Positions 53,901-62,247 of a stretch of DNA of 64,000 nucleotides are shown here, in pieces (positions within the stretch are counted from its first letter, which is position 1; each line of letters begins with the position of its first letter). The stretch covers positions 434,001 to 498,000 of the forward strand of contig JAEBDY010000005.1 in NCBI GenBank assembly GCA_049997955.1. The letters are read 5' to 3'. Source of the DNA: Umezawaea sp049997955. Lineage in GTDB: Bacteria; Actinomycetota; Actinomycetes; Mycobacteriales; Pseudonocardiaceae. The translations under genes and the position numbers were made by a program. The notes below the pieces were generated by a model. It did no database searches. It saw only the letters and a list, made by a program, of their open reading frames with translations, and was not told the DNA's origin.

Positions 53901-55810
53901 ACCCGGTCCGGAGCGTCGCTCCAGTAGGCCCGCTCGCCCTCGGACGTCCGCCAGCGCACCAGGAGCGCGCCGTCGAACCACGACGCGACCGGCGCGGACG
54001 ACCAGGTGCTGGTGGTCGGGGGGATGCGGGCGACGTGCTCGGCGAGGATCCCGTCCGGGCCGACCACGATGAACGTGCCGCCCCGGCTGAGCACGATCGC
54101 GGGCCAGCCCTCGCCGCACGCGACCACGCCCTCGTTCTTGGCGCCGCCCACCGTGGAGAGCTTGGCGAACGCCTCCTCCAGCGCGGGCCAGCCCAACTCG
54201 TCGAACAGGCCGGTGCGCAGCGTGGTGTGCAGGGCGGCGGCGACGTCCGTGGCGGCGATCGTCTCGGCCGCCTCCGGCACGTCGGCGAACGCCTCGGGCA
54301 GCCGCACCACGGCCAGGGTTTCGAGGGTGTTCGCCAGACCGGGCAGGGCCGTGGCGGCGATCCCGTCCGTGCTGCCGGTGATCCAGCGGCGCAGCGCGGC
54401 CCGCAGGCCGGGCACCGCGAGCGCGCCCAGCAGCACCTCGGTGTCGGCGACGCCGTGCCGGGAGCTGGAGCGCAGGTGGGCGACGACCCCGCCGCCGAGA
54501 CCGGGGGCGAGCTGCTCCGACGCGGCGAGCGCGCTCAGGTCGCGGCGGCCCGGACCGGTGTCGGACAGCCAGTCGGACACCTCGAACTGGTGGTCCTCGC
54601 GGTTGGGCTTGGCCAGCGGGACGTCGTGGGCCGCCAGCAGGTCGAGCACGTCCAGCTCGCTCTGCCGCCAGCCGCGCAGGGCCTTGACCGGGACGGCGTC
54701 GGCGGCGAGCCTGCCCGACATCTCCTCGACCAGGTCCAGCAGCGCGGCGGACCGGCCGACGGACCGCCACTCGGAGGCGCGGACCGCGAGCACCGACGAG
54801 AGCCACTCGGCGGGCACGGTCGGCACCTGGCCCGCAGGCTCGACGAGGGCGCGGGTGGCGCCGCAGGCCGTGAGGACGCCGAGCCACGTGTCGAGCGCGG
54901 AGGCCGACGCGGGCACGAACGTCAGCAGGAGGTGGCGGACCTCGGTGTCGCGGGTCGCCAGGGCGATCAGCGCGTCGCGGTAGGACTTCCAGAACCCGAC
55001 ACCGGCGCGGCTGACCGCGGGGCTGTCCAGGATGGCGCGCAGCAGCCGCTCGTCCTCGGCGGCGACGTCGAGCTTCGCCACCTTCGCCAGCCGCCGCAGG
55101 TCCTCCGGCATCCCGGTGTACGGCGGCAGGCCGCCGCGGGTGCGTTCGACGCACAGGGTCAGGAACAGCTCGTACGCCGAACCGCCGTCGTGCTTGCGGG
55201 CCAACCCCTTGGCGTGCGCCGACAGGGCCTTCGCCGTCAGCGCGCCCGCGAAGGCGAACTCCAGGAACACCTCGCGGGTCCGCTCCGGGTCGACCTTGAG
55301 GTCGTGCACCTCCTCGGCCTCGCGCGCCTTGCCGAACATGCTCGCGGCGTACGTCGGGTTGCCGTGCTCCAGGAAGATCCGCCCGGCCTGCTCGTAGAAC
55401 GTCGGCAGGAAGTGCGGCGCGGAGCGGCCCAGCATCACGCCGAGGCTGGTGAAGCCGTCCTTGGCGGCGCCCGCGCGGGAGCGGGCCGTGCGGGCGAGGC
55501 GCTCCACGTCCTTCACCAGGTTGAGCGCGTGGTGGGCGTTGGCCGGGTCGTTCACCAGGGCCCAGGCGGGGAACCCGAGCGCGCTGCGTCTGCCCGTGCC
55601 GACCCCCGCGGTGCGGACGGGAGCGCCGAACCCGAGGTACTCGCTGGTCAGGTCCTCGGCGCGCCCGAGGACGGCGGGCACGAGCCGGACGACCACGCGG
55701 TCGCCGAGACCGGGGTGCGTGTAGTGGCGGGCGGTGATGGTGTCGCGGTCCTCGCCCGCTGCCTCGACGCCGGGCAGGACGGCTCCGACGGCGATCAGTG
55801 CCTTGCTCAT
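50975..55810 (-). CDS. Giant (1,611-residue) protein of the yeh-like MoxR cluster
   Basis: A very large cytoplasmic protein, no signal peptide or membrane helix. The first ~250 residues look like helical repeats (FLEHGNPTYAASMFGKAREAEEVHD). The middle (about 580-900) is rich in Trp/Gly beta segments reminiscent of a propeller (FIVVGPDGILAEHVARIPP, WWWHEVDPATGELGRASLP). The C-terminal third is helical again. No catalytic motif recognised. ATG 55810 overlaps the stop of the DUF4132 gene (ATGA) and its stop overlaps MoxR, so it is locked into the operon. Confidence 0.85.
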   Translation of the reverse strand: MSKALIAVGAVLPGVEAAGEDRDTITARHYTHPGLGDRVVVRLVPAVLGRAEDLTSEYLGFGAPVRTAGVGTGRRSALGFPAWALVNDPANAHHALNLVKDVERLARTARSRAGAAKDGFTSLGVMLGRSAPHFLPTFYEQAGRIFLEHGNPTYAASMFGKAREAEEVHDLKVDPERTREVFLEFAFAGALTAKALSAHAKGLARKHDGGSAYELFLTLCVERTRGGLPPYTGMPEDLRRLAKVAKLDVAAEDERLLRAILDSPAVSRAGVGFWKSYRDALIALATRDTEVRHLLLTFVPASASALDTWLGVLTACGATRALVEPAGQVPTVPAEWLSSVLAVRASEWRSVGRSAALLDLVEEMSGRLAADAVPVKALRGWRQSELDVLDLLAAHDVPLAKPNREDHQFEVSDWLSDTGPGRRDLSALAASEQLAPGLGGGVVAHLRSSSRHGVADTEVLLGALAVPGLRAALRRWITGSTDGIAATALPGLANTLETLAVVRLPEAFADVPEAAETIAATDVAAALHTTLRTGLFDELGWPALEEAFAKLSTVGGAKNEGVVACGEGWPAIVLSRGGTFIVVGPDGILAEHVARIPPTTSTWSSAPVASWFDGALLVRWRTSEGERAYWSDAPDRVFAPTDEQRGYYNNDLENPSIALPDGGRFTGRRVVHRGDTRIPDPARAFGDGVTVWTGARQNQKWWWHEVDPATGELGRASLPRFLEEFTEDGTALALSDCDLRPAVAGTAASPLGAADGLHGWRVRQEADGSWLGEGVDGRRVRLPKGTRRPDGVIALPGGGRLVFAESYRSVDLVDDNGTLLGGLSTRESHSAYAAGTPFLVPTAWWHSFTPRDEAGSAALRGVTRRAVDAMLAAGLAELDQKEHKERSLRERLTSLLGGERDDLTRAVTKALPGLTHPGLIAGVLDVVRRAAKQLRTFRSFGEVAVAARGVDLAALAPSGPVVTEQELNAALGWFGGYRSSSNHGAKATTLPELITALAAAAAAAKPAGRALPEAPVPDWFDHLPHLGALALRAASPLTPEEQRNAVVLLLRTLVDSGLADGTGHWRTVGVAVPDNTAKPLHRITPVGGGFIAVFEENWRHSQANVFEGLQYSKTPGRFDLPSGWLLEWSEDARSPFAGARVTRFLDVLAERGPAPWFPEAVPALVERTGLGSAEATVLLAGMPGVDRWDANYLGTAERRLLDLSAGGAKAAKERLKRLGNTYRRYLLAAAVPEDPADLWTRGPDVDAVAAVWTAEHGHRSPVPDDVLVDAAKLLPLSQTAEYVTGVVNPDSTPWLTTDADMRLDGTVLKTRNGDGFSPATLTAVPQVLLWLAQRLPVGSPLRARLPEALELARQRVASPGFAVEVGSWLSREDVGGLLGVEMPATGEVVQHRPWLTVIGVSDQYCRLVVRPGLLVAQDVVLMTALVEMTHTHAVFQALDLLEDDGLTAACAVTRPEGVDPSAYFQDPTVSVPGLVAEVAAKFGLDEDAAALYLQLLALPDPTDANVARWTGWKPARLKKARAALGATDLVLTAKRARAGRSLFLPGGWLPLGSPHLPLESWKSPMFGFTTNHPTGLIAAREPVADLFARAWRRVLDGDAPAYEELKTGGRR

Positions 55811-56661
55811 GGTGCTACCACCGCTTCCTCGACGACGCGGCCGGCGTGGATCGCCGAGGCCATGCGCATTCCCTCGGACCACGCGACCGGTCCGACGTCG
55901 GACAGGGGGACCGCGGTTCCGTCCTCCAGCGCCCAGCGCAGTTCACCGGTCCAGGTCTCGCCCTCGGGGTAGTCCGAACCGATCCAGAACCGGGCCTCCA
56001 CGACCCGGCCGTCCTCGAACGCGGAGTACACCGCGTCACCGCCGCGCACCGGGTAGCCGAGCGTGCGGCACCGGCCGTGCGCGTGGTTGAGCTGCTCGAA
56101 CTTGCCGCCGGAGTAGTCGTCGACGGAGGTGCGGTTCGCCGGCACCCCCTCCGGCCGGACGAACGTCTGCCGGAACAGCTGCTGCGCCTTCTGCTCCACG
56201 CCCAGCTCGGCGCCGAACTCGCGCAGCTCCTCCAGGTCGTCCAGCAGGACCGGGTGCGGGATCGACACGACCTCGGGCCGCATCCGCACCGTGTCGCCGT
56301 CGAGGGTGACCACACCGAGGCCCTTCTCCGCGTCCACGTCCCGCAGGAACCCCGTTTCACCCTCCGCTGTGACCACCAGGTCACGCAGCGCGGCCGCCCA
56401 CGCGGCGTCGGCCCACACCTCGGTGAGCAACGCCGTGGGCACGGGCAGTGAGCGGACCATCCATCCGTCCACGGCGGACAGGCACTCGGCCTCGTGGCGC
56501 GTCAGCCACTCGGCGAGCTGGCGCAGCTGCACCACCTGCGGATCGTCCTTGATGGACGCGGGCGTCGAGGAGAGCAGCTTTCCCTTGCCGTTGCGGCACT
56601 GGATCCTGCCGTTCTCCGCGAGCCGCACCTGGTACCCGGACGCGGCGTCGAGCCAGCCCAC
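55807..56661 (-). CDS. DUF4132-domain protein (YehI-like), first gene of the operon
   Basis: A 284-residue protein. The DUF4132 segment (about residues 75-160) reads LRDLVVTAEGETGFLRDVDAEKGL, SIPHPVLLDDLEELREFG, then QQLFRQTFVRP. In E. coli the same domain forms the C-terminus of YehI, upstream of yehK-Q. GTG 56661 has AGGAGG seven bases upstream, deciding the start; longer upstream frames are not plausible. It is the promoter-proximal gene of a five-gene operon down to 44299. Confidence 0.85.
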   Translation of the reverse strand: MGWLDAASGYQVRLAENGRIQCRNGKGKLLSSTPASIKDDPQVVQLRQLAEWLTRHEAECLSAVDGWMVRSLPVPTALLTEVWADAAWAAALRDLVVTAEGETGFLRDVDAEKGLGVVTLDGDTVRMRPEVVSIPHPVLLDDLEELREFGAELGVEQKAQQLFRQTFVRPEGVPANRTSVDDYSGGKFEQLNHAHGRCRTLGYPVRGGDAVYSAFEDGRVVEARFWIGSDYPEGETWTGELRWALEDGTAVPLSDVGPVAWSEGMRMASAIHAGRVVEEAVVAP

Positions 56662-56846
56662 GGTTCCTCCTGCGAATCGGTCTTCTAGGTGACGAGCCGG
56701 AGGGTAGCGACGGGCACCGACAATTTTCGCCGCTCGCCTCCTTCGCAACCTCCGCGTGACCCCTCGGACCTGCTCGCCGGAGCGTCGAACGGCGCCGCCC
56801 GCGTGCTCTGCGGACGACGCCGTTCGGCTGTGCGGGTCGAGGCCGG

Positions 56847-57290
56847 CTAGGACCCGGACGGCTCCTTCCGGTCCTGACCGGACAGTGCCAGCAGGACGAG
56901 CGCCGCGCACACGAGCACGAGGTTCTTCAGCACGAACTCCCCGTTCCCGTTGAGCAGCAGCGGGTTGCCGTCCGTCAGCACCATCGACGGCGCCTGGAAG
57001 AACACGAGGAACGTGCCCGCCAGGTGGGCCGCGACCGCGATCAGGGTCAGCCGGACGGGCCGCCCGACCAGCAGCGCGGCGCCGAGCGCGACCTCCACCC
57101 AGCCGAGGGCGGGGACCAGGAACCCCTGGTCCGCCCACGGCACCGTGGCGCCGACCAGTTCCGAGACCGGCGAGTCTCCGGTCACCTTGAGCACGCCGAA
57201 CCACACGAACACGACGCCGAGGGAGATCCTCAGCGCGGGCCGCGTCACGCGGTTCAGCACCTGCTCGACCGCGACCTTCACGCCCGCCAC
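56847..57290 (-). CDS. DoxX-like membrane protein
   Basis: A 147-residue protein with four membrane helices: ISLGVVFVWFGVLKV, VPALGWVEVALGAALLVG, LIAVAAHLAGTFLVFF and NLVLVCAALVLLALSG. The FGVLK motif after helix 1 is typical of the DoxX/DUF417-like group linked to redox and peroxide resistance. It starts one base after the haem peroxidase stop, so it is cotranscribed with it. Confidence 0.85.
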   Translation of the reverse strand: MAGVKVAVEQVLNRVTRPALRISLGVVFVWFGVLKVTGDSPVSELVGATVPWADQGFLVPALGWVEVALGAALLVGRPVRLTLIAVAAHLAGTFLVFFQAPSMVLTDGNPLLLNGNGEFVLKNLVLVCAALVLLALSGQDRKEPSGS

Positions 57291-57291
57291 G

Positions 57292-58944
57292 TCAGTCGCC
57301 CAACGGGTTGAGCAGGTCGCCCTTGCCCTCGAAGGCGAAGAGCAGGAGGTCGGTCATCCGGAACGTCCGCGAGTCCGGGCCCAGCGAGGGCCGCCACGAC
57401 GGCGCCCGCACGATCGACGTGCGGCTGCCCTCCATGGCCCGGTGGAACACCTCGGCGGTGATCCGACCGCCGACCGGCCCGAGCAGACCGCCGTTCACCT
57501 CGGCCTCGCGCAGGACGTAGAACCACAGGGGCGTGTCGGCGGCCAACTCCTCCCGCTGCTCGTCGGTGAGCGCGTCGAGCGACGCCCCGCCGTCACCGAC
57601 CAGGATCTGCTCGGTCGTCAGCGGTTCCACGCGGAGGAAGTCCGCCATCTGCTGCCCGCTCGCCAACCGGACCATGCTCGCCCTCGTGAGGTTGCGGAAG
57701 GAGAGGTTGCGCTGGATCTCGGCGAACGTCGTGCCACGACCGCCGAACGTGCCCGCAGGCAGTTGCGTGAGCGGGTTGACCAGCAGCGTGTCGATCCGCT
57801 TCGCCACGTTGCCACCGCCCTCCGGCGGCGCGAGGTCCGGCCGGTCCGCCTCGGTGAAGTCGAAGAGGCGGCGGAAGTCCGCGATCCAGTTGGTCGGCAG
57901 CGTGTCGACCGTGCCGGAGTTCGGGTTGTCCAGGTCGGGGAGCTGCGACCCCGGCTGGAAGTTGCCCGCGACACCGGTGAAGGTGAACAGCGCCAGCAGG
58001 GTCCCGATCCCGCCGGGACCGCCGGTGTTGAACACCCGGTTCCACTGGTAGGCGCCCCGGATCATGCTGTGCCCCAACCGGTACGTGGCGACCGAGAACT
58101 CGATCGGCATCGTCGGGTGGTTCCCGTGGCGGGCGTACCCGCGGCCGGGGGCCTCGAAGAACCGGCGGCCGTTGGTGAAGACGTCCTCCACGATCGCCGG
58201 GTCGACGATCCTCGGCAGGAAGTCGGTGCGCAGCATCCACTGGTAGTGCCGGACCACGTGCTCGCGGGCCGCGGTGAACAGCCGCCGTCCGCTGAGGCCC
58301 TTGAGCGCCAACTCCTCGACCACCTGGTTGTGGAAGCGGATGAACGCCAGGTGCGTCTGCGCCACCACGAGGTTCTCGTCGTTGCGCGCGTCCGGGATCA
58401 GCGGCAGCCGCCGGTCCGCGGCCGTGCCACCCGTGCCGCCCCGGCGCGGCAGGTCGAAGCCGTCCAGTTCGACGTTGACCCGCTCGTCCGGGAAGCTCGT
58501 CGCGGACGTCCTGCCCACCTTGAGCTTCACGCCGTCCTCGGTGTAGAAGACGCGGTCGTCCTTGTCCTCCGGGCCCCGGCCGTACACCGAGTCCAGGTCC
58601 AGCGCCGGAGACCTGCCCTGGAGCAGCTCCCCGAGGGTGACGTCGTCGCCCAGCAGGGCCTCGGTCCGGTCCATCGTCAGGTCGTGGTCGACGAACTGGC
58701 CGAGGTAGGTGAAACCGGCCGGGATGGCCGAATCCGCCTGCGGGACGTCGTCGGTGGTGGCCACGGCCAGCGCGGTGCGGACCTCCTCGTCGGTCCGCAC
58801 CCCCTTCGGCCCGAGGCGGGAGAAGCGGAACCGCCGCAGCTCCTCCACCGTGGACGGCTGTCGTGCGGTCGGATCCCCGTGGCCGTCGAATTCGAGCACT
58901 CCTTCGCCGACCACGAAGAAGCTGTCGCGCGCGTGCTTTTTCAC
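57292..58944 (-). CDS. Animal-type haem peroxidase
   Basis: A 550-residue haem-dependent peroxidase of the myeloperoxidase/peroxidasin superfamily. Distal His and Ca-site Asp are in LGQFVDHDLTMD, LPLIPDARNDEN is the NxDEN-like motif, and the proximal region is YRLGHSMIRGAYQW. No signal peptide: the GTG start at 58944 gives KKHARDSFFVVGEGV; a short upstream extension is not conserved. Such enzymes oxidise halides or phenols with H2O2. It is followed directly by a DoxX gene. Confidence 0.92.
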   Translation of the reverse strand: MKKHARDSFFVVGEGVLEFDGHGDPTARQPSTVEELRRFRFSRLGPKGVRTDEEVRTALAVATTDDVPQADSAIPAGFTYLGQFVDHDLTMDRTEALLGDDVTLGELLQGRSPALDLDSVYGRGPEDKDDRVFYTEDGVKLKVGRTSATSFPDERVNVELDGFDLPRRGGTGGTAADRRLPLIPDARNDENLVVAQTHLAFIRFHNQVVEELALKGLSGRRLFTAAREHVVRHYQWMLRTDFLPRIVDPAIVEDVFTNGRRFFEAPGRGYARHGNHPTMPIEFSVATYRLGHSMIRGAYQWNRVFNTGGPGGIGTLLALFTFTGVAGNFQPGSQLPDLDNPNSGTVDTLPTNWIADFRRLFDFTEADRPDLAPPEGGGNVAKRIDTLLVNPLTQLPAGTFGGRGTTFAEIQRNLSFRNLTRASMVRLASGQQMADFLRVEPLTTEQILVGDGGASLDALTDEQREELAADTPLWFYVLREAEVNGGLLGPVGGRITAEVFHRAMEGSRTSIVRAPSWRPSLGPDSRTFRMTDLLLFAFEGKGDLLNPLGD

Positions 58945-59072
58945 ATGGACCCCCCGGTCTGGTGCCGGTCGCGAACCGGCCGCGGCGGCGCACCCCCTGT
59001 GCGCCGCCCACACCTGGTAGGAGGGGCGTGGCCCGGCGGTGGATACGCCGAATGCCCCGGTTCTCCCTGGGG

Positions 59073-59954
59073 TCAGCCCTTCGCGAACGCCCGGCGGGCG
59101 TGGGCGAGGAGTTCGCGCAGGGCGGGGGCGGTGCCGCGCCGCCAGACCAGGCAGAGGAGGGCGGGGGTGGTGACGTCCGCGATCGGGAGGGCCGTCAGGC
59201 GGTCGCGGTAGTGCGCGGCCATGGACTCGCTGAGGACCGCGACGCCGAGGCCGCGGGCCGCCAGGTCGGCGATGGCGTCGGCGGCGCTGGCCAGCAGGCC
59301 GATCACCGGGCGCAGGTCACGTGCGGCGCACGCCTGGTCGAGCACGGTGCGCAGACCGGTGCCGGGCGGCATGCACACGAGCGGGTGGGCGCACAGGTCG
59401 CGGAGGGTGACCCGGCGGAGAGCCGTCAGCGGGTGGTCCGGGGGCACGGCGGCGACCAGCCGCTCGCTGATGATCGTCACCGACTCCAGGCCCTCGGGCG
59501 CGGCCGTCGCGGTGCCGACCAGCGCCAGGTCCGCGGTGCCGTCGCGCACGGCCTGGACCAGGCGGTCGGAGTTGTCCTCCAGCAGGGACACCTCCACGCC
59601 GGGGTGGGCGCGGTGGAACGAGGCGAGCGCGTCGAACAGCGGCGTGACGGTGCAGCCGACGACCATGCCGACGGTGAGCCTGCCCCGGATCAGGTCGGTC
59701 ACCTCGCCCACGGCCTGGCCGACCGCGTGCGCCGACGCCAGCGCGGCGCGGGCGTGGTCGAGCGCGGCCTTGCCCGCGACCGTGAGGGTGGCGGTGCGGG
59801 AGGACCGGTCGAACAGCTCGGCGCCGAGTTCCCGTTCCAGCTGCCGGATCTGCGCGCTGACACCGGACTGGCTGATGCGCACGCGTTCGGCCGCCCTGGT
59901 GAAGTTGCGCTCCTCGGCGACCGCGACGAAGTACTCCAGCTGCCTCAATTCCAT
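59073..59954 (-). CDS. LysR-family transcriptional regulator
   Basis: A 293-residue LysR regulator. The N-terminal winged helix MELRQLEYFVAVAEERNFT, RISQSGVSAQIRQLERELG, then a substrate-binding domain (LRGRLTVGMVVG-like onward) with two lobes. It is divergent from the SnoaL-like gene, with 70 bp between the starts, and probably controls it. Confidence 0.93.
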   Translation of the reverse strand: MELRQLEYFVAVAEERNFTRAAERVRISQSGVSAQIRQLERELGAELFDRSSRTATLTVAGKAALDHARAALASAHAVGQAVGEVTDLIRGRLTVGMVVGCTVTPLFDALASFHRAHPGVEVSLLEDNSDRLVQAVRDGTADLALVGTATAAPEGLESVTIISERLVAAVPPDHPLTALRRVTLRDLCAHPLVCMPPGTGLRTVLDQACAARDLRPVIGLLASAADAIADLAARGLGVAVLSESMAAHYRDRLTALPIADVTTPALLCLVWRRGTAPALRELLAHARRAFAKG

Positions 59955-60024
59955 GACTGGGGATTCTAGCTGCCAGTAGAACCAGCTGTTGGACTTCTGG
60001 ATTCCGTTCGCCCAGGCTGGAGGC

Positions 60025-60378
60025 ATGAACGAGAAGGCGATGCGACCCGAGGACCTCACCAGGCTGTTCGTCGAACGGTCGAACGCGGGCGACGCGGCGG
60101 GCGTCGCGGCCCTCTACGAGGAGGACGCCGTGATGGCCTACCCGCCCGGCGGCCGGACGGTCGGCCGCGCGGCGATCCAGGCGCTCTGGGAGCGGGTACT
60201 GGCCAACCGCCCGCACTTCGAGCAGGAGGAACCGCTGCCCACGCTGGTGAGCGGCGACATCGCCCTCACGTCGACCCCGCCGAAGGACGGCTCGGGCGCT
60301 CGCGCCCAGGTGGTCCGCCGCCAGCCCGACGGCAGCTGGCTGCGGCTGCTGGACCAGCCGGAGTTCGTCCAGGGCTGA
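60025..60378 (+). CDS. SnoaL/NTF2-like (DUF4440-type) small protein
   Basis: A 117-residue cystatin/NTF2-fold protein. The helix LTRLFVERSNAGDAAGVAALYEEDAV, PPGGRTVGRAAIQALWERVL and the closing GSWLRLLDQPEF match the ketosteroid-isomerase-like family. Catalytic residues are not obvious. ATG 60025 is preceded by CTGGAGG. Likely the target of the divergent LysR regulator. Confidence 0.88.
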   Translation: MNEKAMRPEDLTRLFVERSNAGDAAGVAALYEEDAVMAYPPGGRTVGRAAIQALWERVLANRPHFEQEEPLPTLVSGDIALTSTPPKDGSGARAQVVRRQPDGSWLRLLDQPEFVQG

Positions 60379-60403
60379 GCGACCGTACGCGTCGTTCGAA
60401 AGG

Positions 60404-60430
60404 CGATACATCGGCAGCGCCGATGTATCG
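60404..60430. promoter_or_regulatory. Perfect 12-bp inverted repeat upstream of the repeat protein gene
   Basis: CGATACATCGGC-AGC-GCCGATGTATCG lies 26 bp after the SnoaL-like stop and 31 bp before the repeat-protein start. There is no T-run, so an operator is as likely as a terminator. Confidence 0.6.
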
Positions 60431-60461
60431 CCGCTGCACCGGGGAACCCGACCCTGCTGGG

Positions 60462-62108
60462 ATGAACAGAACCGCGAAGACGGTCTTGTACACCCTGTCC
60501 GGCGGGGCGCTGTCAGCGTTGTTCACCCTGGCCGGGACCAGCCAGGCGGAAGCAGCACCGCCACCCCCGCCCAAACCCGCCCCCTCACCCGCGCACGGCA
60601 TCGAGGAGAAGAAGCGGGCGCAGCAGCAGAAGGTCGCGGCCACCAAGCCCAAAACGGCTCCCAAGCCCGCGCCCAAACCGGCTGCCAAACCGAAGCCGGC
60701 TACCAAACCGAAGCCTGCTGCCAAACCCGCGCCGAAGCCTGCTGCCAAGCCGAAGCCGAAGCCTGCCGTGGGGTTGCGGGCGGCCGAGGTGAAGAACAAC
60801 GTTGCGCGTGATCAAAGCAAGGCCAAGCCGAAGCCTGCTGCCAAACCAGTGCCAAAGCCGGCTCCCAAGCCCGTGCCGAAGCCGGCTGCTAAGCCGAAGC
60901 CGAAGCCTGTGGTGGGTTTGCGGGCGGCCGAGGTGAAGAACAATGTCGCGCGTGATCAGAGCAAGCCCAAGCCGAAGCCTGCTGCTAAGCCGAAGCCTGT
61001 GGTGGGGTTGCGGGCTGCTGAGGTGAAGAACAACGTTGCGCGTGATCAGAGCAAGGCCAAGCCGAAGTCGGTTGCCAAGCCGAAGCCGAAGCCTCCGGTG
61101 GGATTGCGGGCCGCTGAGGTGAAGAACGATGTCGCGCGTGATCAAAGTAGGGCCAAGCCGAAGTCGGTTGCCAAGCCGAAGCCGAAGCCTCCGGTGGGAT
61201 TGCGGGCCGCTGAGGTGAAGAACAATGTCGCGCGTGATCAGAGCAAGGCCAACACCAAGCCTGTCGTGGGGTTGCGGGCCGCTGAGGTGAAGTACGACGT
61301 CGCGCGCGATCGGAGCAAGGCCAAGGGCAAGCCGAAGCCCGTGGTGGGGTTGCGGGCGGCCGAGGTCAAGCACGGTGTTGCCCCGGAGGGACCGCAGGGG
61401 CGGCAGGCTCGGCCCAGGAAGTTGTCGCAGTCCGTGAGGCTCGCCGAAGCGGCGGCGGAACGTCAGTCGACGACCGAGAAGCAGTTCGCCGCGCAACGCC
61501 GGACCACCGACTTCACCCGGCAGGTCGAGAACTTCGCGGGCAAGACGGGCGACAACATCGCCGGCGACGCCACCGACACCTTCAAGCTGCCCCTGTCGCT
61601 CGGCGACGGACTGATCGGCCTCGCCGCCGAGCGCCGGGTCACCGCGGCGGGACAGACCAAGAAGGGCGCCACCCGGAACTACTCCGAGGCGGCGAGGAGG
61701 GCCGCCGAGTCGCAGGCCAGGGCCAGGACGTCGGGCACGGCGGCCGGGAGCCTCGAAGCCGCGCAGGCCAGGGGCGGCCAGGCCGCCGCGTTGCAGGGCT
61801 TCCGGGACGCCGCGGCGAACGAGCGCGCCGCCAAGGCCACCGCGAGGAGCCTGCCGCTCAAGGTCGGGCTGCCCGTCACGGTCGCCTCCACCGTCTACGA
61901 CATCGCCAACGGCAAACCGGCAGACAAGGCGATCGCCAGCGGCGGTGTCGGGATCCTCGGCAGCATCGCGGCGGGCGCGGGTGTCGGAGCCTTGGGCGGC
62001 GGGCCGGTGGGTGCCTTCGTCGGCGGTATCGCGGGTGGGCTGATCGCCAGCGGGGTCACGGACGCGGTGTGGGACGCCGTCGCCGGTGAGGAGCAGGAGA
62101 GCGAGTAG
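60462..62108 (+). CDS. Secreted Lys/Pro/Ala-rich repeat protein with glycine-zipper C-terminus
   Basis: A 548-residue protein not recognised as a family. A Sec signal (TVLYTLSGGALSALFTLAG, cut near AEA-AP) is followed by Pro/Lys/Ala-rich sequence, then seven copies of a VGLRAAEVKNNVARDQSK-like unit (about 102-325) separated by PKPAAKP linkers. A charged helical part follows (about 330-470). The final 80 residues are Gly/Ala-rich (GVGILGSIAAGAGVGALGGG, VGGIAGGLIASGVTDAVWD), like glycine-zipper, pore-forming or toxin-delivery tails. It could be a cell-wall protein or a polymorphic-toxin-like exported protein. DNA repeats are at 60765-61385. Confidence 0.8.
   Translation: MNRTAKTVLYTLSGGALSALFTLAGTSQAEAAPPPPPKPAPSPAHGIEEKKRAQQQKVAATKPKTAPKPAPKPAAKPKPATKPKPAAKPAPKPAAKPKPKPAVGLRAAEVKNNVARDQSKAKPKPAAKPVPKPAPKPVPKPAAKPKPKPVVGLRAAEVKNNVARDQSKPKPKPAAKPKPVVGLRAAEVKNNVARDQSKAKPKSVAKPKPKPPVGLRAAEVKNDVARDQSRAKPKSVAKPKPKPPVGLRAAEVKNNVARDQSKANTKPVVGLRAAEVKYDVARDRSKAKGKPKPVVGLRAAEVKHGVAPEGPQGRQARPRKLSQSVRLAEAAAERQSTTEKQFAAQRRTTDFTRQVENFAGKTGDNIAGDATDTFKLPLSLGDGLIGLAAERRVTAAGQTKKGATRNYSEAARRAAESQARARTSGTAAGSLEAAQARGGQAAALQGFRDAAANERAAKATARSLPLKVGLPVTVASTVYDIANGKPADKAIASGGVGILGSIAAGAGVGALGGGPVGAFVGGIAGGLIASGVTDAVWDAVAGEEQESE
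60765..61385 (+). repeat. Seven DNA repeats encoding the VGLRAAEVK units
   Basis: Each copy contains a near-constant 54-bp core (GTGGGGTTGCGGGC..., with minor synonymous changes) at irregular spacing because linkers of AAG/CCG codons vary. The first six cores are intact; the seventh degenerates (KHGVAPEG). Confidence 0.88.
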
Positions 62109-62247
62109 CGCGGCCGGGAAGCAGGTGCGGTCCGATGAGGTGATCGGGGTCGGCGCGCGTCCTCCGCGGGCTTGGGACGACGGGACGCTCGAAGTGTTCC
62201 AACGGGCGGGGGTGATTCGCGCCGACCTCGCGCACCGAAGGCCGCCG

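Noticed and set aside
60765..61385. CRISPR-like array
   Set aside because: The repeats are coding, in frame, with irregular Lys/Pro linkers rather than unique spacers.
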